NCBI GenBank assembly: GCA_963711635.1
Contig: CAVQEZ010000005.1
Location: 124,001-188,000, forward strand
From: CADEED01 sp963711635
GTDB taxonomy: Bacteria; Pseudomonadota; Gammaproteobacteria; Steroidobacterales; Steroidobacteraceae
Direction: 5' to 3'
Length of the DNA stretch: 64,000 nt
This document shows positions 34,813-44,666 of this stretch, one piece after another. The position numbers were made by a program, and so were the translations under genes. The number at the start of each line of letters is the position of its first letter. Within the stretch, counting starts at the first letter, position 1. The notes under the pieces were generated by a model. That model saw only the letters and a list, made by a program, of their open reading frames with translations. It had not been told where the DNA came from and did not search any database.

Positions 34813-36696
34813 ATGATCGGACGGTTCTTCGCGGTGCTCTGGCGCGGCCTCGACGGCGCGCGCAAGGTGCTGCACCTGATACTGCTGCTGGTCATCTTCG
34901 GCTTCGTCGTCGGAGCCCTGCGTACCTCGATTCCGCGCATCGCCGACAACTCGGCGCTGTTGATCGCCCCCAATGGGGAGATCGTCGAGCAGCTGAGCGG
35001 CGACGCCTTCGACCAGGCCCTCGCGCGTGCCCAGGGCGAGCGCCGGGATGAAACGCTGCTCTGGGATCTCGTCGACGCGCTGCAGGCCGCCAAGAAAGAT
35101 GCGCGCATCAAGGCCGTGGTGTTCGACCTCGACGACATGCGGGGGGGCGGCCAGCCCACGCTCGCCGAGCTGACGGCCGCCATCAAGGACTTCCGCAGCT
35201 CCGGCAAGAAAGTCATTGCCCACGCCACCTACTATGGCCAGGAGCAGTACTACGTCGCCGCCGCGGCAGACGAGATCTACCTGGATCCGCTGGGTTTCCT
35301 GGCCATCGATGGTTACGACCGCTATCGCACGTATTACAAGGATCTGTTCGACAAGCTCGGCGTCGAGATGAACCTGTTCCGCGTCGGCGCCTACAAGAGC
35401 GCCGCCGAGGTCTACGTGCGCAGCGACATGTCGCCCGAAGACCGCGAGGAAAGCCTGCAGTACCTGAACGGCTTGTGGCTCAGCTATCGCACCGCGGTCG
35501 CCGAGGCGCGTGGCTTGAAACCCGAAGACATCAGCGCCTATGTCGCGAACTCGGTGCCGGCGCTGCTCGCAGCCAAGGGCGACGGCGGCAAGGTGGCGCT
35601 GGACGCGAAGCTGGTCACCGGGCTCAAGTCGACCATCGAAGTGGAGCGGCGCCTGGTGGAGCTGGTCGGTCCCGGCCCTGACTCGAAAAAGGTGAAAAAC
35701 GAAAAGGCCAAGGAGGACGACAGCGACCTCGGCGAGGATTTCAATTCCACCTCGCTGGCCGACTACCTGCGCATCGTCGAAGCCGAGAAAAAGGCGCGCG
35801 GCGCGGGCAAGGACAAGGTCGGCGTCATCGTGGCGTCGGGAGAGATCCTCGATGGCACGCAACCCGCGGGCACCGTGGGCGGCGAGAGCACCTCGGAGCT
35901 GATCCGCGAAGCGCGCCGCGACGACCACGTCAAGGCCATCGTGCTGCGGGTAGATAGTCCGGGCGGCAGCGTGCTGGCCTCCGAAGAGATCTATCGGGAA
36001 GTGCGTGCCGCACAGAAGGCCGGCAAGCCCGTGGTGGTTTCGATGGGCGATCTCGCCGCCTCGGGCGGTTACTACGTCGCCGCTTCGGCCGACGAGATCT
36101 GGGCGCACCCGGCCACGATCACCGGGTCGATAGGCATCTACGGCGCCATTCCGACGTTTCAGAACACGCTGTCGAAGATCGGGATCAGCGTCGATGGCGT
36201 CGGTACCACCAACCTGTCGGGACAGTTGCGCGTCGATCGTGCGCTGGGCGAAGACGCCAAGAAAATGCTGCAGGCGACCATCGAGCACGGCTACGAGGAA
36301 TTCCTCGCGCGCGTGGCCGAGGGACGCAAGAAAACCCGTGACGAAGTGCATGCCATTGCCCAGGGCCACGTCTGGATCGGTACGGACGCGAAGATCAACG
36401 GGCTGGTGGATCACCTCGGCCTTTTCGACGGCGCGGTAAAGGCGGCGGCGACACGCGCCAAGATGAAGGGCGACTACGAGGTCGAGCGCATCGAGCCCGA
36501 GCTGTCCTGGGCCGAATCGCTGGCCTTGCAGATCAAGGTCTGGGTCGCGACGAATTTCGTCGGCGACCTGGTCAGCCGCAATCCGTTGCTCAAGGTCACG
36601 CGCAGCCTCGAGCCCGTGCAACGCGAGCTCGAACGCTGGTCGCGCATGAACGCGCGGGATAACAGGTACGCCTACTGTTTCTGCGACGTCCGCTAG
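34813..36696 (+). CDS. sppA: Signal peptide peptidase SppA (67K type)
   Basis: 627 aa. One N-terminal membrane helix (LHLILLLVIFGFVVGAL) anchors a large periplasmic protein made of two S49 halves, like E. coli SppA. The catalytic dyad is visible: Lys195 in FRVGAYKSAAEVY and Ser417 in MGDLAASGGYYVAAS. DSPGGSVLASEEIY is the second-half substrate loop. It degrades remnant signal peptides in the inner membrane. A long open frame on the opposite strand across this gene is a codon-bias shadow. Confidence 0.95.
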   Translation: MIGRFFAVLWRGLDGARKVLHLILLLVIFGFVVGALRTSIPRIADNSALLIAPNGEIVEQLSGDAFDQALARAQGERRDETLLWDLVDALQAAKKDARIKAVVFDLDDMRGGGQPTLAELTAAIKDFRSSGKKVIAHATYYGQEQYYVAAAADEIYLDPLGFLAIDGYDRYRTYYKDLFDKLGVEMNLFRVGAYKSAAEVYVRSDMSPEDREESLQYLNGLWLSYRTAVAEARGLKPEDISAYVANSVPALLAAKGDGGKVALDAKLVTGLKSTIEVERRLVELVGPGPDSKKVKNEKAKEDDSDLGEDFNSTSLADYLRIVEAEKKARGAGKDKVGVIVASGEILDGTQPAGTVGGESTSELIREARRDDHVKAIVLRVDSPGGSVLASEEIYREVRAAQKAGKPVVVSMGDLAASGGYYVAASADEIWAHPATITGSIGIYGAIPTFQNTLSKIGISVDGVGTTNLSGQLRVDRALGEDAKKMLQATIEHGYEEFLARVAEGRKKTRDEVHAIAQGHVWIGTDAKINGLVDHLGLFDGAVKAAATRAKMKGDYEVERIEPELSWAESLALQIKVWVATNFVGDLVSRNPLLKVTRSLEPVQRELERWSRMNARDNRYAYCFCDVR

Positions 36697-36736
36697 CCCG
36701 GTTCAGATCCGCGCGGCGAACTGGTCGCGGACGCTG

Positions 36737-37771
36737 TTAGTTCAAGGTGCTCCAGTCGAGAATGACCTTGCCCGACTGCCCCGAGCCCATGGTCTCGAAG
36801 CCGCGCTGGAATTCCTGGATGGGGAAGTGATGCGTGATGACCGGCGTGATGTCGAGGCCGGACTGCAGCATCGCAGCCATCTTGTACCAGGTCTCGAACA
36901 TCTCGCGGCCGTAGATGCCGCGCATGTTCAGGCCCTTGAAGATGACCTGGTTCCAGTCGATGGCCGTTTCGCCGGGCGGTATGCCTAACAAGGCCACGCT
37001 GCCGCCGTGATGCATGGTGCGCAACAGGTCGCGAAATGCGGTCGGATTGCCGGACATTTCCAGCCCCACGTCGAAGCCCTCCTGCATGCCGAGGCCGGCC
37101 ATGACGTCGTCGATTTTTTCGCGCGTCACGTTCACGGTGCGCGTCGCGCCCATCTTCCTCGCCAGGCCGAGCCGGTAGTCATTGACGTCGGTGATGACCA
37201 CGTGGCGCGCGCCGATGTGCCGCGAAATGGCCACGGCCATGATGCCGATCGGGCCGGCGCCGGTGATCAGCACGTCCTCGCCCACCATGTTGAAGGCGAG
37301 GGCGGTATGCGTGGCATTGCCGAAGGGATCGAGGATGCTGGCGATGTCGTCGGTGACGGCATCGGGCAGCTTGAAGGCATTGCTCGCGGGGATCACCAGG
37401 TATTCGGCGAAGCAACCCTGCCGGTCGACGCCCACGCCCACGGTGTTGCGGCACAGGTGACGGCGTCCGGCCCGGCAATTGCGACAGTGACCGCAGGTGA
37501 TGTGGCCTTCGCCCGAGACCCGATCGCCCACCGAGAATCCGCGCACTTCGCTGCCCATGTCGACGATGCGACCGAAGTACTCGTGCCCCACGGCCATGGG
37601 GACGGGAATGGTCTTCTGCGCCCAGGCATCCCAGTTGTAGATGTGCATGTCGGTGCCGCAGATCGCGGTCTTGGCGATCCTGATGAGTACGTCATTGGGA
37701 CCGACCTTCGGAATGTCGATGTCCTTCATCCAGATGCCGGGTTTCGCCTCACTCTTCACCAGTGCCTTCAT
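36737..37771 (-). CDS. tdh: L-threonine 3-dehydrogenase
   Basis: 344 aa, zinc-dependent medium-chain dehydrogenase. It starts MKALVKSEAKPGIWMKDIDI; catalytic zinc Cys is C38 in TAICGTDMHIYNWD, structural zinc cysteines lie in ITCGHCRNCRAGRRHLC, and the NAD-binding GAGPIGIMAVAISRHIGA follows. It oxidises L-threonine to 2-amino-3-ketobutyrate. Translationally coupled to kbl by an ATGA overlap, the standard kbl-tdh operon. Confidence 0.96.
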   Translation of the reverse strand: MKALVKSEAKPGIWMKDIDIPKVGPNDVLIRIAKTAICGTDMHIYNWDAWAQKTIPVPMAVGHEYFGRIVDMGSEVRGFSVGDRVSGEGHITCGHCRNCRAGRRHLCRNTVGVGVDRQGCFAEYLVIPASNAFKLPDAVTDDIASILDPFGNATHTALAFNMVGEDVLITGAGPIGIMAVAISRHIGARHVVITDVNDYRLGLARKMGATRTVNVTREKIDDVMAGLGMQEGFDVGLEMSGNPTAFRDLLRTMHHGGSVALLGIPPGETAIDWNQVIFKGLNMRGIYGREMFETWYKMAAMLQSGLDITPVITHHFPIQEFQRGFETMGSGQSGKVILDWSTLN

Positions 37772-38955
37772 TTGATCAGCTCCAGTTCACGACCCACCTT
37801 GATGAAGGCCGCGAGTGCGCGTTCGAGCTGGGCGTCGTTCAGGCCCGCGGACATCTGGGTACGGATGCGCGCCTCGCCCTTCGGGACCACCGGAAACGAA
37901 AACCCTACGACGTAGATGCCTGCGCCCAGCAGCTGGTCGGCGAAGCGCGCCGCCAATGCCGCGTCGCCGATCATGACCGGAATGATGGGGTGCTCGCCGG
38001 GCAGTAGTTTGAAGCCCGCGGCCTGGAGGCCGGCGCGGAATTTGCGCGCATGCCCGAACAGCGTGTCGCGCAGCTCCGGCGAGTGTTCGACCATGTTCAG
38101 CGCGCGCAGCGTCACGGCCGCGACCACCGGAGGAATGCTGTTCGAAAACAGATACGGCCGCGAGCGTTGCCGCAGCCAGGCGATGGCATTGGCCTTGCCG
38201 CTGGTGTAGCCGCCGCTGCCGCCGCCCAATGCCTTGCCGAAGGTGCCGGTGAGGAAATCGATGCGGCCGCTCACCCCGCAATGCTCGGGTGTGCCGCGGC
38301 CATTCGCGCCCATGAAGCCGGTAGCGTGTGAATCGTCCACCATGACCAGCGCGCCGTAGCGGTCGGCGAGATCGCAGATCTCGCGCAGGGGCGCGATGCT
38401 GCCGTCCATGGAGAACACGCCATCCGTGGCGATGAGCCGCGTGCGGCAGTCCTGGGTGTCCTTGAGATGCTGCTCGAGCTCGGCGAGATTGCGATTGGCG
38501 TAACGCAGGCGCCGCGCCTTGCAGAGCCGGATGCCGTCGATGATGCTGGCATGATTCAGCGCATCGGAAATGATCGCGTCCTGCTCGCCGAGCACGGTTT
38601 CGAACAACCCGCCGTTCGCATCCCAGCACGAGGAGTACAGGATGGTGTCCTCCGTGCCGAGGAACTTCGAAAGCGCCGCCTCGAGCTGCTTGTGCACGGT
38701 CTGCGTTCCGCAGATGAAGCGCACCGAGGCCATGCCGTATCCGAAACGGTCGATGGCGCGGTGCGCGGCCTCGCGGATCGCGGGATGGCTGGCCAGCCCC
38801 AGGTAGTTGTTAGCGCATAGGTTGATGACATCCGCGTCGTTGGCGCGGATCTGCCCGGCCTGGGGACTGGAGATCACCCGCTCGGACTTGAACAGGCCCT
38901 GCTTGCGCAGGTCTTCCAGGTCCGCGTCGAATCGTTGATAGAAAGCGGCATCCAT
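37768..38955 (-). CDS. kbl: Glycine C-acetyltransferase (2-amino-3-ketobutyrate CoA ligase)
   Basis: 395 aa PLP enzyme of the alpha-oxoamine synthase family. Blocks visible: NLCANNYLGLASHPAIREAA, SVRFICGTQTVHKQLEAAL, DDSHATGFMGANGRGTPEH and the PLP-lysine region FLTGTFGKALGGGSGGYTSG. It cleaves the Tdh product with CoA to glycine and acetyl-CoA. First gene of the leftward kbl-tdh operon, with a TATAAT -10 element at 38989-38994 and a leader of about 28 nt. Confidence 0.96.
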   Translation of the reverse strand: MDAAFYQRFDADLEDLRKQGLFKSERVISSPQAGQIRANDADVINLCANNYLGLASHPAIREAAHRAIDRFGYGMASVRFICGTQTVHKQLEAALSKFLGTEDTILYSSCWDANGGLFETVLGEQDAIISDALNHASIIDGIRLCKARRLRYANRNLAELEQHLKDTQDCRTRLIATDGVFSMDGSIAPLREICDLADRYGALVMVDDSHATGFMGANGRGTPEHCGVSGRIDFLTGTFGKALGGGSGGYTSGKANAIAWLRQRSRPYLFSNSIPPVVAAVTLRALNMVEHSPELRDTLFGHARKFRAGLQAAGFKLLPGEHPIIPVMIGDAALAARFADQLLGAGIYVVGFSFPVVPKGEARIRTQMSAGLNDAQLERALAAFIKVGRELELIK

Positions 38956-39005
38956 CGAGGGTGCACCGGGTAAATGGGATTGGGCGCAATTATACTGGCC
39001 GCCGC
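38956..39005. promoter_or_regulatory. Divergent promoter kbl / Hsp15-like gene with overlapping -10 elements
   Basis: In this 50-nt gap the sequence CAATTATACTGG contains TATACT on the plus strand (38991-38996) and TATAAT on the minus strand (38989-38994). The two -10 elements share four bases, the arrangement of a bidirectional promoter. The plus element ends 9 nt before the rightward ATG at 39006, so that transcript would have a leader of only a few bases, while kbl gets a normal leader. No good -35 hexamers are seen. Confidence 0.65.
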
Positions 39006-39438
39006 ATGACGAACCCGAACGAAAGCGAAGAGATCGAGCGCGGAGAGGGTGGCAGGAACGCCCTGCGCATCGATCGCTGGTTGTGGTGCACGCGGCTGTT
39101 CAAGTCGCGCACCGCTCGCGGCCGAGGCCGTGGCCGGCGGCAAGGTGCAGCTGAATGGCCGGCGCGTGAAACCAGCCCAGCTGGTGCGTGTCGGCGACAC
39201 GATCACCGTCACCCGCCAGGGTTATCAATTCGAATGCGAGGTCCTGAAATTGCCGGACCGGCGCGGCTCGGCTCCCATCGCACAGGCGTGCTACGCCGAA
39301 ACCGATGCCGCGCGTGCGGCTCGCGAGAAATTCGCCGAACAGTCGCGGCTGGTGTCTGCATTTGCGCAGCCGCATTCCCTCGAGCGGCCCGACAAACATG
39401 GTCGCCGGGAGCTGCGTCGCCTGCGCGGGCGGGATTGA
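39006..39438 (+). CDS. hslR: S4-domain RNA-binding protein, Hsp15-like, frame broken near 39116
   Basis: The N-terminus reads from ATG 39006 (MTNPNESEEIERGEGG, then LRIDRWLWCTRLFKSRT), and the frame shifts by net +1 near 39112-39118 (ACCGCTCGCGGCC). It resumes as AAEAVAGGKVQLNGRRVKPA with VRVGDTITVTRQGYQFECEV. This is the S4 RNA-binding fold of heat shock protein 15, which recycles stalled 50S subunits. With one base removed it is 143 aa, close to the E. coli protein. The start is supported by the -10 element a few bases upstream. Confidence 0.85.
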
Positions 39439-39440
39439 AG

Positions 39441-40209
39441 ATGCGCACGGTCGACCAGCGCGCCAATCGCCTGTTCATCTTCCTGGCGGGATTCTTCCTG
39501 ACCAACGCGCTCATCGGCGAGTTCGTCGGCGTCAAGATCTTCGCGCTCGAGGCGACGCGTCGGTGCACCGCCGTTCAACTGGTCGTTGTTCGGCATCGAC
39601 GGCACGCTGAACTTCACCGCCGGCGTGCTGGTGTGGCCGTTCGTGTTCATCATGACCGACGTCATCAACGAGTATTTCGGCGTGCGTGGCGTGCGGCTGA
39701 TTTCGTGGATCGCGGTCGGGCTCATCGCTTATGCATTTCTCGCGGCCTATGCCGCGATCTCGCTGGCGCCGGCCGGCTTCTGGGTGGACATCAACAAGGG
39801 CATGGGCGTGCCCGACATCCAGAAGGCCTACGCGCTCATCTTCGGCCAGGGACTGTGGACCATCTGCGGTTCCATCGTCGCCTTCCTCGTGGGCCAGCTC
39901 ATCGACGTGGTGATCTTTCACCGCATCCTGAAGATCACCGGCGATCGCTTCGTGTGGCTGCGCGCCACGGCATCGACCGCGGTTTCACAGCTGCTCGACA
40001 GCTTCATCGTGCTGTACATCGCCTTCGTGATCGGCCCGCAGCACTGGTCGATTTCGCAGTTCCTGGCCGTGGGCACCGTGAACTACGTCTACAAGATGAG
40101 CGCGGCCATCGCGCTGATCCCGCTGTTGTACATCGCGCGCGGCCTGATCGAGAAGTACCTCGGAAGCGCCGAGGCCGCGCGCCTGCGCGCCGAAGCGGCG
40201 ACGGACTGA
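39441..40209 (+). CDS. yhhQ: Queuosine precursor transporter (YhhQ/DUF165 family), frame broken near 39557
   Basis: Starts at ATG 39441, two bases after the previous stop. The first helix (LFIFLAGFFLTNALIGEFVG) is followed by IFALEAT, then a net +1 shift at about 39555-39560; it resumes GAPPFNWSLFGIDGTLNFTA. The body has about six membrane helices and the family motif FIMTDVINEYFGVRGVR. Members import queuosine precursors (preQ0/preQ1 or queuine). The corrected length is 255 aa. Confidence 0.85.
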
Positions 40210-40226
40210 GCGACCCGCAGATCGAA

Positions 40227-40484
40227 CTACCGGGGATCGGGATCCAGCGGATCGCCCGAATGCGTGCCCTTGCGGATGCGGCCGTCCTGCGCTTCGGCCA
40301 CGGTGTCATTGCGCGGATCGCGCATGCTCCCCCAGCCGAACATCATGAGCGCGGCCCCAATGCCGCGCATTCCGCCGCCGCCGCGTTTCGCGGCCTTTAT
40401 CATGATGACACCGCACCAGACGAGCAGCGAGGCGCCGCCGAGCACGGCGAGCACCTTCACCGCCACGGTGATGTCGTCGTTCAC
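40227..40484 (-). CDS. Small single-pass membrane protein, unknown function
   Basis: 85 aa, starting at GTG that shares one base with the stop of the thioredoxin-like gene (TAGTG). A single helix (KVLAVLGGASLLVWCGVIMI) is followed by a Lys/Arg and Gly-rich turn and a hydrophobic stretch GIGAALMMFGW, then a polar tail. I recognise no family. The overlap with cnoX-like trx and the matching strand argue that it is real. Confidence 0.55.
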   Translation of the reverse strand: MNDDITVAVKVLAVLGGASLLVWCGVIMIKAAKRGGGGMRGIGAALMMFGWGSMRDPRNDTVAEAQDGRIRKGTHSGDPLDPDPR

Positions 40485-41302
40485 TAGTTGAGGAGCGCCG
40501 CGAGGCGGCGACGCCAGCCATTCACTCTTTCGTCGTCCGCCGGCAGCAGCGCGAAGGCCTGCAGCAGGTCTTCACGCCCGGCGCGCGTGGCGAAGTTGCG
40601 GTCGCCCTGCATGCGCGTGAGCAGGGTTTCGACGGCCGCGTCCGGGCTGCCGCCCAGTATCGAGCGCGCAGCGGCGGCACGCAGGGAATCCGAACGCGCC
40701 GCTTCGTCGGTGGCCAGCGCGGCGAAATGGATCAGCGCGCGTACCGCGTTCGACGCCGGATCGTTCTGTGCCTGCGGTGGGAGCTGGCCTAACACCTGCG
40801 AGGCGCCGAGCACGTCGCCTGACAAGGCGAGATAGCGCGCGAGGTCGCGGCGCGCATCGAGATTGGCGGGATCCGCATCCGCGATGGTGCGCAGTCTGAC
40901 CGTCGCGCTGGCGTAGTCACCCTGGTCGGCGAGCTTGCGTGCTTCCTCGAGCTCGCCGGCGAAGGCGCGCGGCAGGTGCGGCTCGAGAAATTTGCGGACA
41001 TGACCCAGCGGCAGGGCGCCGACGAATTCATCGACGACGCGGCCGTTCAGGAACAGCTTCACCGCCGGAATGCTGCGGATCTGAAACTGCTGTGCGATGT
41101 CCTGGTTCTCGTCGGTGTTGATCTTGACCACCTTGACCTTGCCGGCGTGTTCGTCCGCCACCTGCTCGAGCACGGGTCCCAGAGCGCGGCACGGACCACA
41201 CCAGGGCGCCCAGAAGTCCACGAGCACGGGCTGTGAGGTGGAAGCGTTGATGACTTCGGACGGGAAGGTGGCCGTGGTCACGGCTTTGACGGTTGCACTC
41301 AT
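40484..41302 (-). CDS. cnoX: Thioredoxin-fold/TPR chaperone (CnoX/YbbN-like)
   Basis: 272 aa from the ATG at 41302. The N-terminal thioredoxin domain has an intact WCGPC at residues 34-38 (E. coli CnoX has lost the second Cys, so this one may retain redox activity), then FLNGRVVDEFVGALP. The C-terminal half is a TPR array (ARKLADQGDYASATVRLRTI, DARRDLARYLALSGDV). CnoX proteins hold oxidised unfolded proteins for refolding. Longer upstream starts cross the putA promoter and are rejected. Confidence 0.88.
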   Translation of the reverse strand: MSATVKAVTTATFPSEVINASTSQPVLVDFWAPWCGPCRALGPVLEQVADEHAGKVKVVKINTDENQDIAQQFQIRSIPAVKLFLNGRVVDEFVGALPLGHVRKFLEPHLPRAFAGELEEARKLADQGDYASATVRLRTIADADPANLDARRDLARYLALSGDVLGASQVLGQLPPQAQNDPASNAVRALIHFAALATDEAARSDSLRAAAARSILGGSPDAAVETLLTRMQGDRNFATRAGREDLLQAFALLPADDERVNGWRRRLAALLN

Positions 41303-41338
41303 GCGCCACGCTATTGGGACGGCCCGGGCCCAATTCAA

Positions 41339-41344
41339 TAGAAT
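41339..41344 (+). promoter_or_regulatory. -10 element 7 nt before putA (TAGAAT)
   Basis: TAGAAT ends exactly 7 nt before the putA ATG at 41352, with no ribosome site between (TTCGGCC). A TTGGGA stretch at 41314-41319 lies at a 19-nt spacing. Usual start-site spacing would place +1 at or one base before the start codon, giving a leaderless mRNA. Confidence 0.6.
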
Positions 41345-41351
41345 TTCGGCC

Positions 41352-44300
41352 ATGACACACTTTCCCATGCTCGAACGGCCCGAGGCCGTCGCCCGAGCCG
41401 TCAATTCCCGATATCTCTCCGAAGAACAACCACTTGTGCGCGAGCTCGCGGATCGCGCGCGCCTCCCGGAAGGCGCGCGTCGCAATGTCGATGCACGTGC
41501 GCTGGCGCTGGTTCAGGCGGTCCGATCGGCTCGCGGCAGCGGCGGCGCGCTGGATGCCTTCCTGCGCGAGTACAGCCTGGCATCGCGCGAAGGCGTGATC
41601 CTCATGTGCCTGGCCGAGGCCTTGCTGCGCATCCCGGACGGTGAGACCGCGGATCGGCTCATCGCCGACAAGATTCCCAGCGGTGCCTGGGACGAACATC
41701 TCGGCGACAGCGAATCGTTGCTGGTCAATGCTTCGACCTGGGGCCTGATGCTGACGGGGCGCGTGGTGGCGCTCGATCGCAACGAGGTCGGTGAGGCGCG
41801 TTCCTGGTACGGCAGGCTGGCCGCCAAGCTCGGCGAGCCGGTGGCGCGCGCGGCGCTCAAACAGGCCATGCGCATCCTCGGGCACCAGTTCGTCATGGGC
41901 CGTGACATCGAGGCCGCGCTGGCGCGCGCCGCCGGCAAGGAGGAACGCGACTATCGTTACTCCTTCGACATGCTCGGCGAAGCCGCGCTGACCCGCGCCG
42001 ACGCCGAGCGTTATCGCGCGAAATACTCGGCCGCCATTGCCGCGGTGGGCCGCGCGGTCGAGCCGCGTGAATCGATCACCGCGCGTCACAGCATCTCGAT
42101 CAAGCTGTCGGCGCTGCATCCGCGCTATGAGTTCGCGCAAACCCGCACGCGTCGTGCGCGAGCTGTATCCCGTCATCGAACAGCTGGTGCGCGAGGCCCG
42201 CGACGCCGGCATCGGCGTCACGCTGGATGCCGAGGAGGCCGACCGCCTGGAGCTGTCGCTGCTGCTGGTGGACAAACTACTGGCCGAGCGACGTGACGCG
42301 CGGCTTCGCCGGGTTCGGGCTGGCGGTGCAGGCCTACCAGAAGCGCGCCTGGTCGACCATCGACTGGCTGCTCGCGCGGCTCAAGGCCACCGACCGGCGC
42401 ATCACGCTGCGCCTGGTGAAAGGTGCGTACTGGGACAGCGAGATCAAGCGTGCGCAGGAGCGCGGACTCGTGGGCTATCCCGTGTTCACGCGCAAGCCCA
42501 ATACCGATGTGTCTTACCTGGCTTGCGCGCGGCTGCTCGAGAGCGCCGGTGAACGCATCTATCCGCAATTTGCCACGCACAATGCGCACACCATCGCGCA
42601 GGTGGCCGAAATCTTCGGCGGCGACGCCAACCGCTTCGAGTTCCAGCGCCTGCACGGCATGGGCGCGGAGTTGTACGACAGCGTGGTGCGCGGTCCCTGG
42701 GGCAAGTTCGCCTGTCGCGTCTACGCGCCGGTGGGCGCGCACGAAGACCTGCTGCCCTACCTGGTGCGTCGATTGCTCGAGAACGGCGCCAACACCTCTT
42801 TCGTCAATCGCATCGTGGATGGCAGCCTGCCGGCCGAGGAGGTCGTGGCGGATCCCATTGCCGAGGTCGACGCACTGGAACGCGTCGCGCATCCGCGCAT
42901 CCCTCTGCCCGCGAACCTGTTCGCGCCCGAACGCGCGAATTCCGCCGGTTTCAATTTTGCGGACGGACAGGCGGTCGATGCACTGCTGCGTGACTGCGAG
43001 CGCGCCTCGCAGCAGCCCTGGAGCGCGGCGCCGGTGGTGGCAGGTCAGACGCGCGCCGGCCGCACGACACCGGTGTGCAATCCAGCCAACACGGCGGAGC
43101 AGATCGGAGTCGTAGCCAATGCCGATGCGGCCACGGTCGAGGCCGCCATCGACGCGGCGTTGCGCGCGCAGGGCGATTGGGACGATGCCGGCGGCGAGCA
43201 TCGCGCCGCCATCCTGGAGCGCGCGGCGCAGCTCTTCGAGGAGCACACCGCGGCGCTCACGGCGCGCTGCGTGCGCGAGGCCGGCAAGACGCTGCCCGAT
43301 GCCATCGGCGAAGTGCGCGAGGCCGTGGACTTCCTGCGTTACTACGCGGCGCGCGCGCGCCGCGATTTCTCCCACGAGTCGACGCTGCCGGGCCCCACCG
43401 GCGAGCGCAACCTGCTGCGCCTGCGCGGCAAGGGTGTATTCGCCTGCATCAGCCCGTGGAATTTTCCGCTGGCTATCTACACCGGGCAGGTGGCAGCGGC
43501 GCTCGCGGCCGGCAACAGCGTGGTCGCCAAGCCTGCCGAGCAGACGCCGCTGACGGCGGCCTACGCCACCGGGCTGCTGCTGCAGGCCGGCGTTCCGCCG
43601 TCGGCCCTGCACTTCGTCCCGGGCGACGGTGCGCGAGGTGGGCGCGGCGTTGACTCGCGATCCGCGCCTCGCGGGAGTGGTGTTCACGGGCGGCACGGAC
43701 ACGGCGCGCACTCATCGAACGATCCCTGGCGGGACGGCCGGGAGCCATCGGCACGCTGATCGCCGAAACCGGCGGCCTCAATGTGATGCTCGCGGACAGC
43801 TCCGCGCTGGCCGAGCAGCTGGTGCTCGACGTGGTGCAGTCGGGCTTCAACAGCGCGGGGCAGCGCTGCTCGGCCTTGCGCGTGCTGCTCGTGCAGGAAG
43901 AAATCGCGCCGCGCGTGCAGACCTTGTTGGCCGGTGCCATGGATGAGATCGTCGTGGGCGACCCTGCGAGGCTGTCGACCGACGTCGGGCCGGTCATCGA
44001 CGACGACGCGCTGAAGATGCTCGAGGCTTACCGCGCGCAGGTGGAAAAACAGGCGCGCTGGAAGCATCGTGCTCCGGGTGCCGGCGTCGACGGGCCGGTT
44101 CTTCGCGCCGCTGGCCGTCGAGATCGACTCGCTGGGGTCGCTGCAGCGCGAGGTCTTCGGCCCGGTGGTGCACCTGGTGCGCTACCGCGCGCGCGATCTC
44201 GACGCGCTGGTCGAGGCCATCAACCACCTGGGATACGGTCTCACGCTCGGCATCCACACACGCATCGACGGCCTGGCGCAGCGCATCGCGCGCGCGCTGC

Positions 44301-44503
44301 GAGTCGGCAATGTCTACATCAACCGCAACATGATCGGCGCCGTGGTCGGCGTGCAGCCCTTCGGCGGCATGGGGCTCTCGGGCACCGGGCCGAAAGCGGG
44401 CGGGCCGCATTACCTGCATCGCATGGCCACCGAGCAGACCATCACCACCAACACCGCCGCGATCGGCGGCAACGCGGGCCTCTTGTCACTGGCTGCGCGT
44501 TGA
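41352..44503 (+). CDS. putA: Bifunctional proline dehydrogenase / P5C dehydrogenase PutA, broken by five frame changes
   Basis: The protein reads in pieces. Proline dehydrogenase: start MTHFPMLERPEAVARAVNSR, then SIKLSALHPRYEF, DAEEADRLELSLLLVDKLL, VQAYQKRAWSTIDWL and RLVKGAYWDSEIKRAQERG. P5C dehydrogenase: GVFACISPWNFPLAIYTGQV, GFNSAGQRCSALRVLLVQE with the catalytic Cys, EVFGPVVHLVRYRA. Frames change by net +1 near 42140, 42290, 43628, 43703 and 44087. Taking five bases out leaves 3147 nt, exactly 1049 codons. The N-terminal ribbon-helix-helix DNA-binding domain of trifunctional PutA is absent, so this is the bifunctional type oxidising proline to glutamate. Confidence 0.88.
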
Positions 44504-44666
44504 GCGTGCCGCCACCGGACGCCTAGCACGTAAGACAACGACTCAATGTCGTAAATATGAGCACTGCGTCGCGACGTACTGGCGCCGCGCACTGCGCGCG
44601 CTCGTCAGGTTTTCCCCGAATTCGCCGATACGGGAGTGACGCGATTCGGGGTTAAAACGGGAAGTC
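44504..44666. other. Intergenic region between putA and the diguanylate cyclase
   Basis: 163 nt. A small inverted repeat ACGAC-TCAAT-GTCGT lies near 44534-44548, and AT-rich GTAAATATGAG follows. No gene or strong terminator is seen; the right half probably contains the promoter of the cyclase gene. Confidence 0.35.

Noticed and set aside
34060..36621. 853-codon open frame on the minus strand across sppA
   Set aside because: sppA on the plus strand is a clear family member; the antisense frame is a product of strong GC3 bias, is His/Arg/Ala-rich and has no family resemblance.
41352..44503. Programmed frameshifting in putA
   Set aside because: Five shifts without a shared slippery heptamer or downstream structure, and similar breaks in unrelated genes, make programmed recoding implausible.
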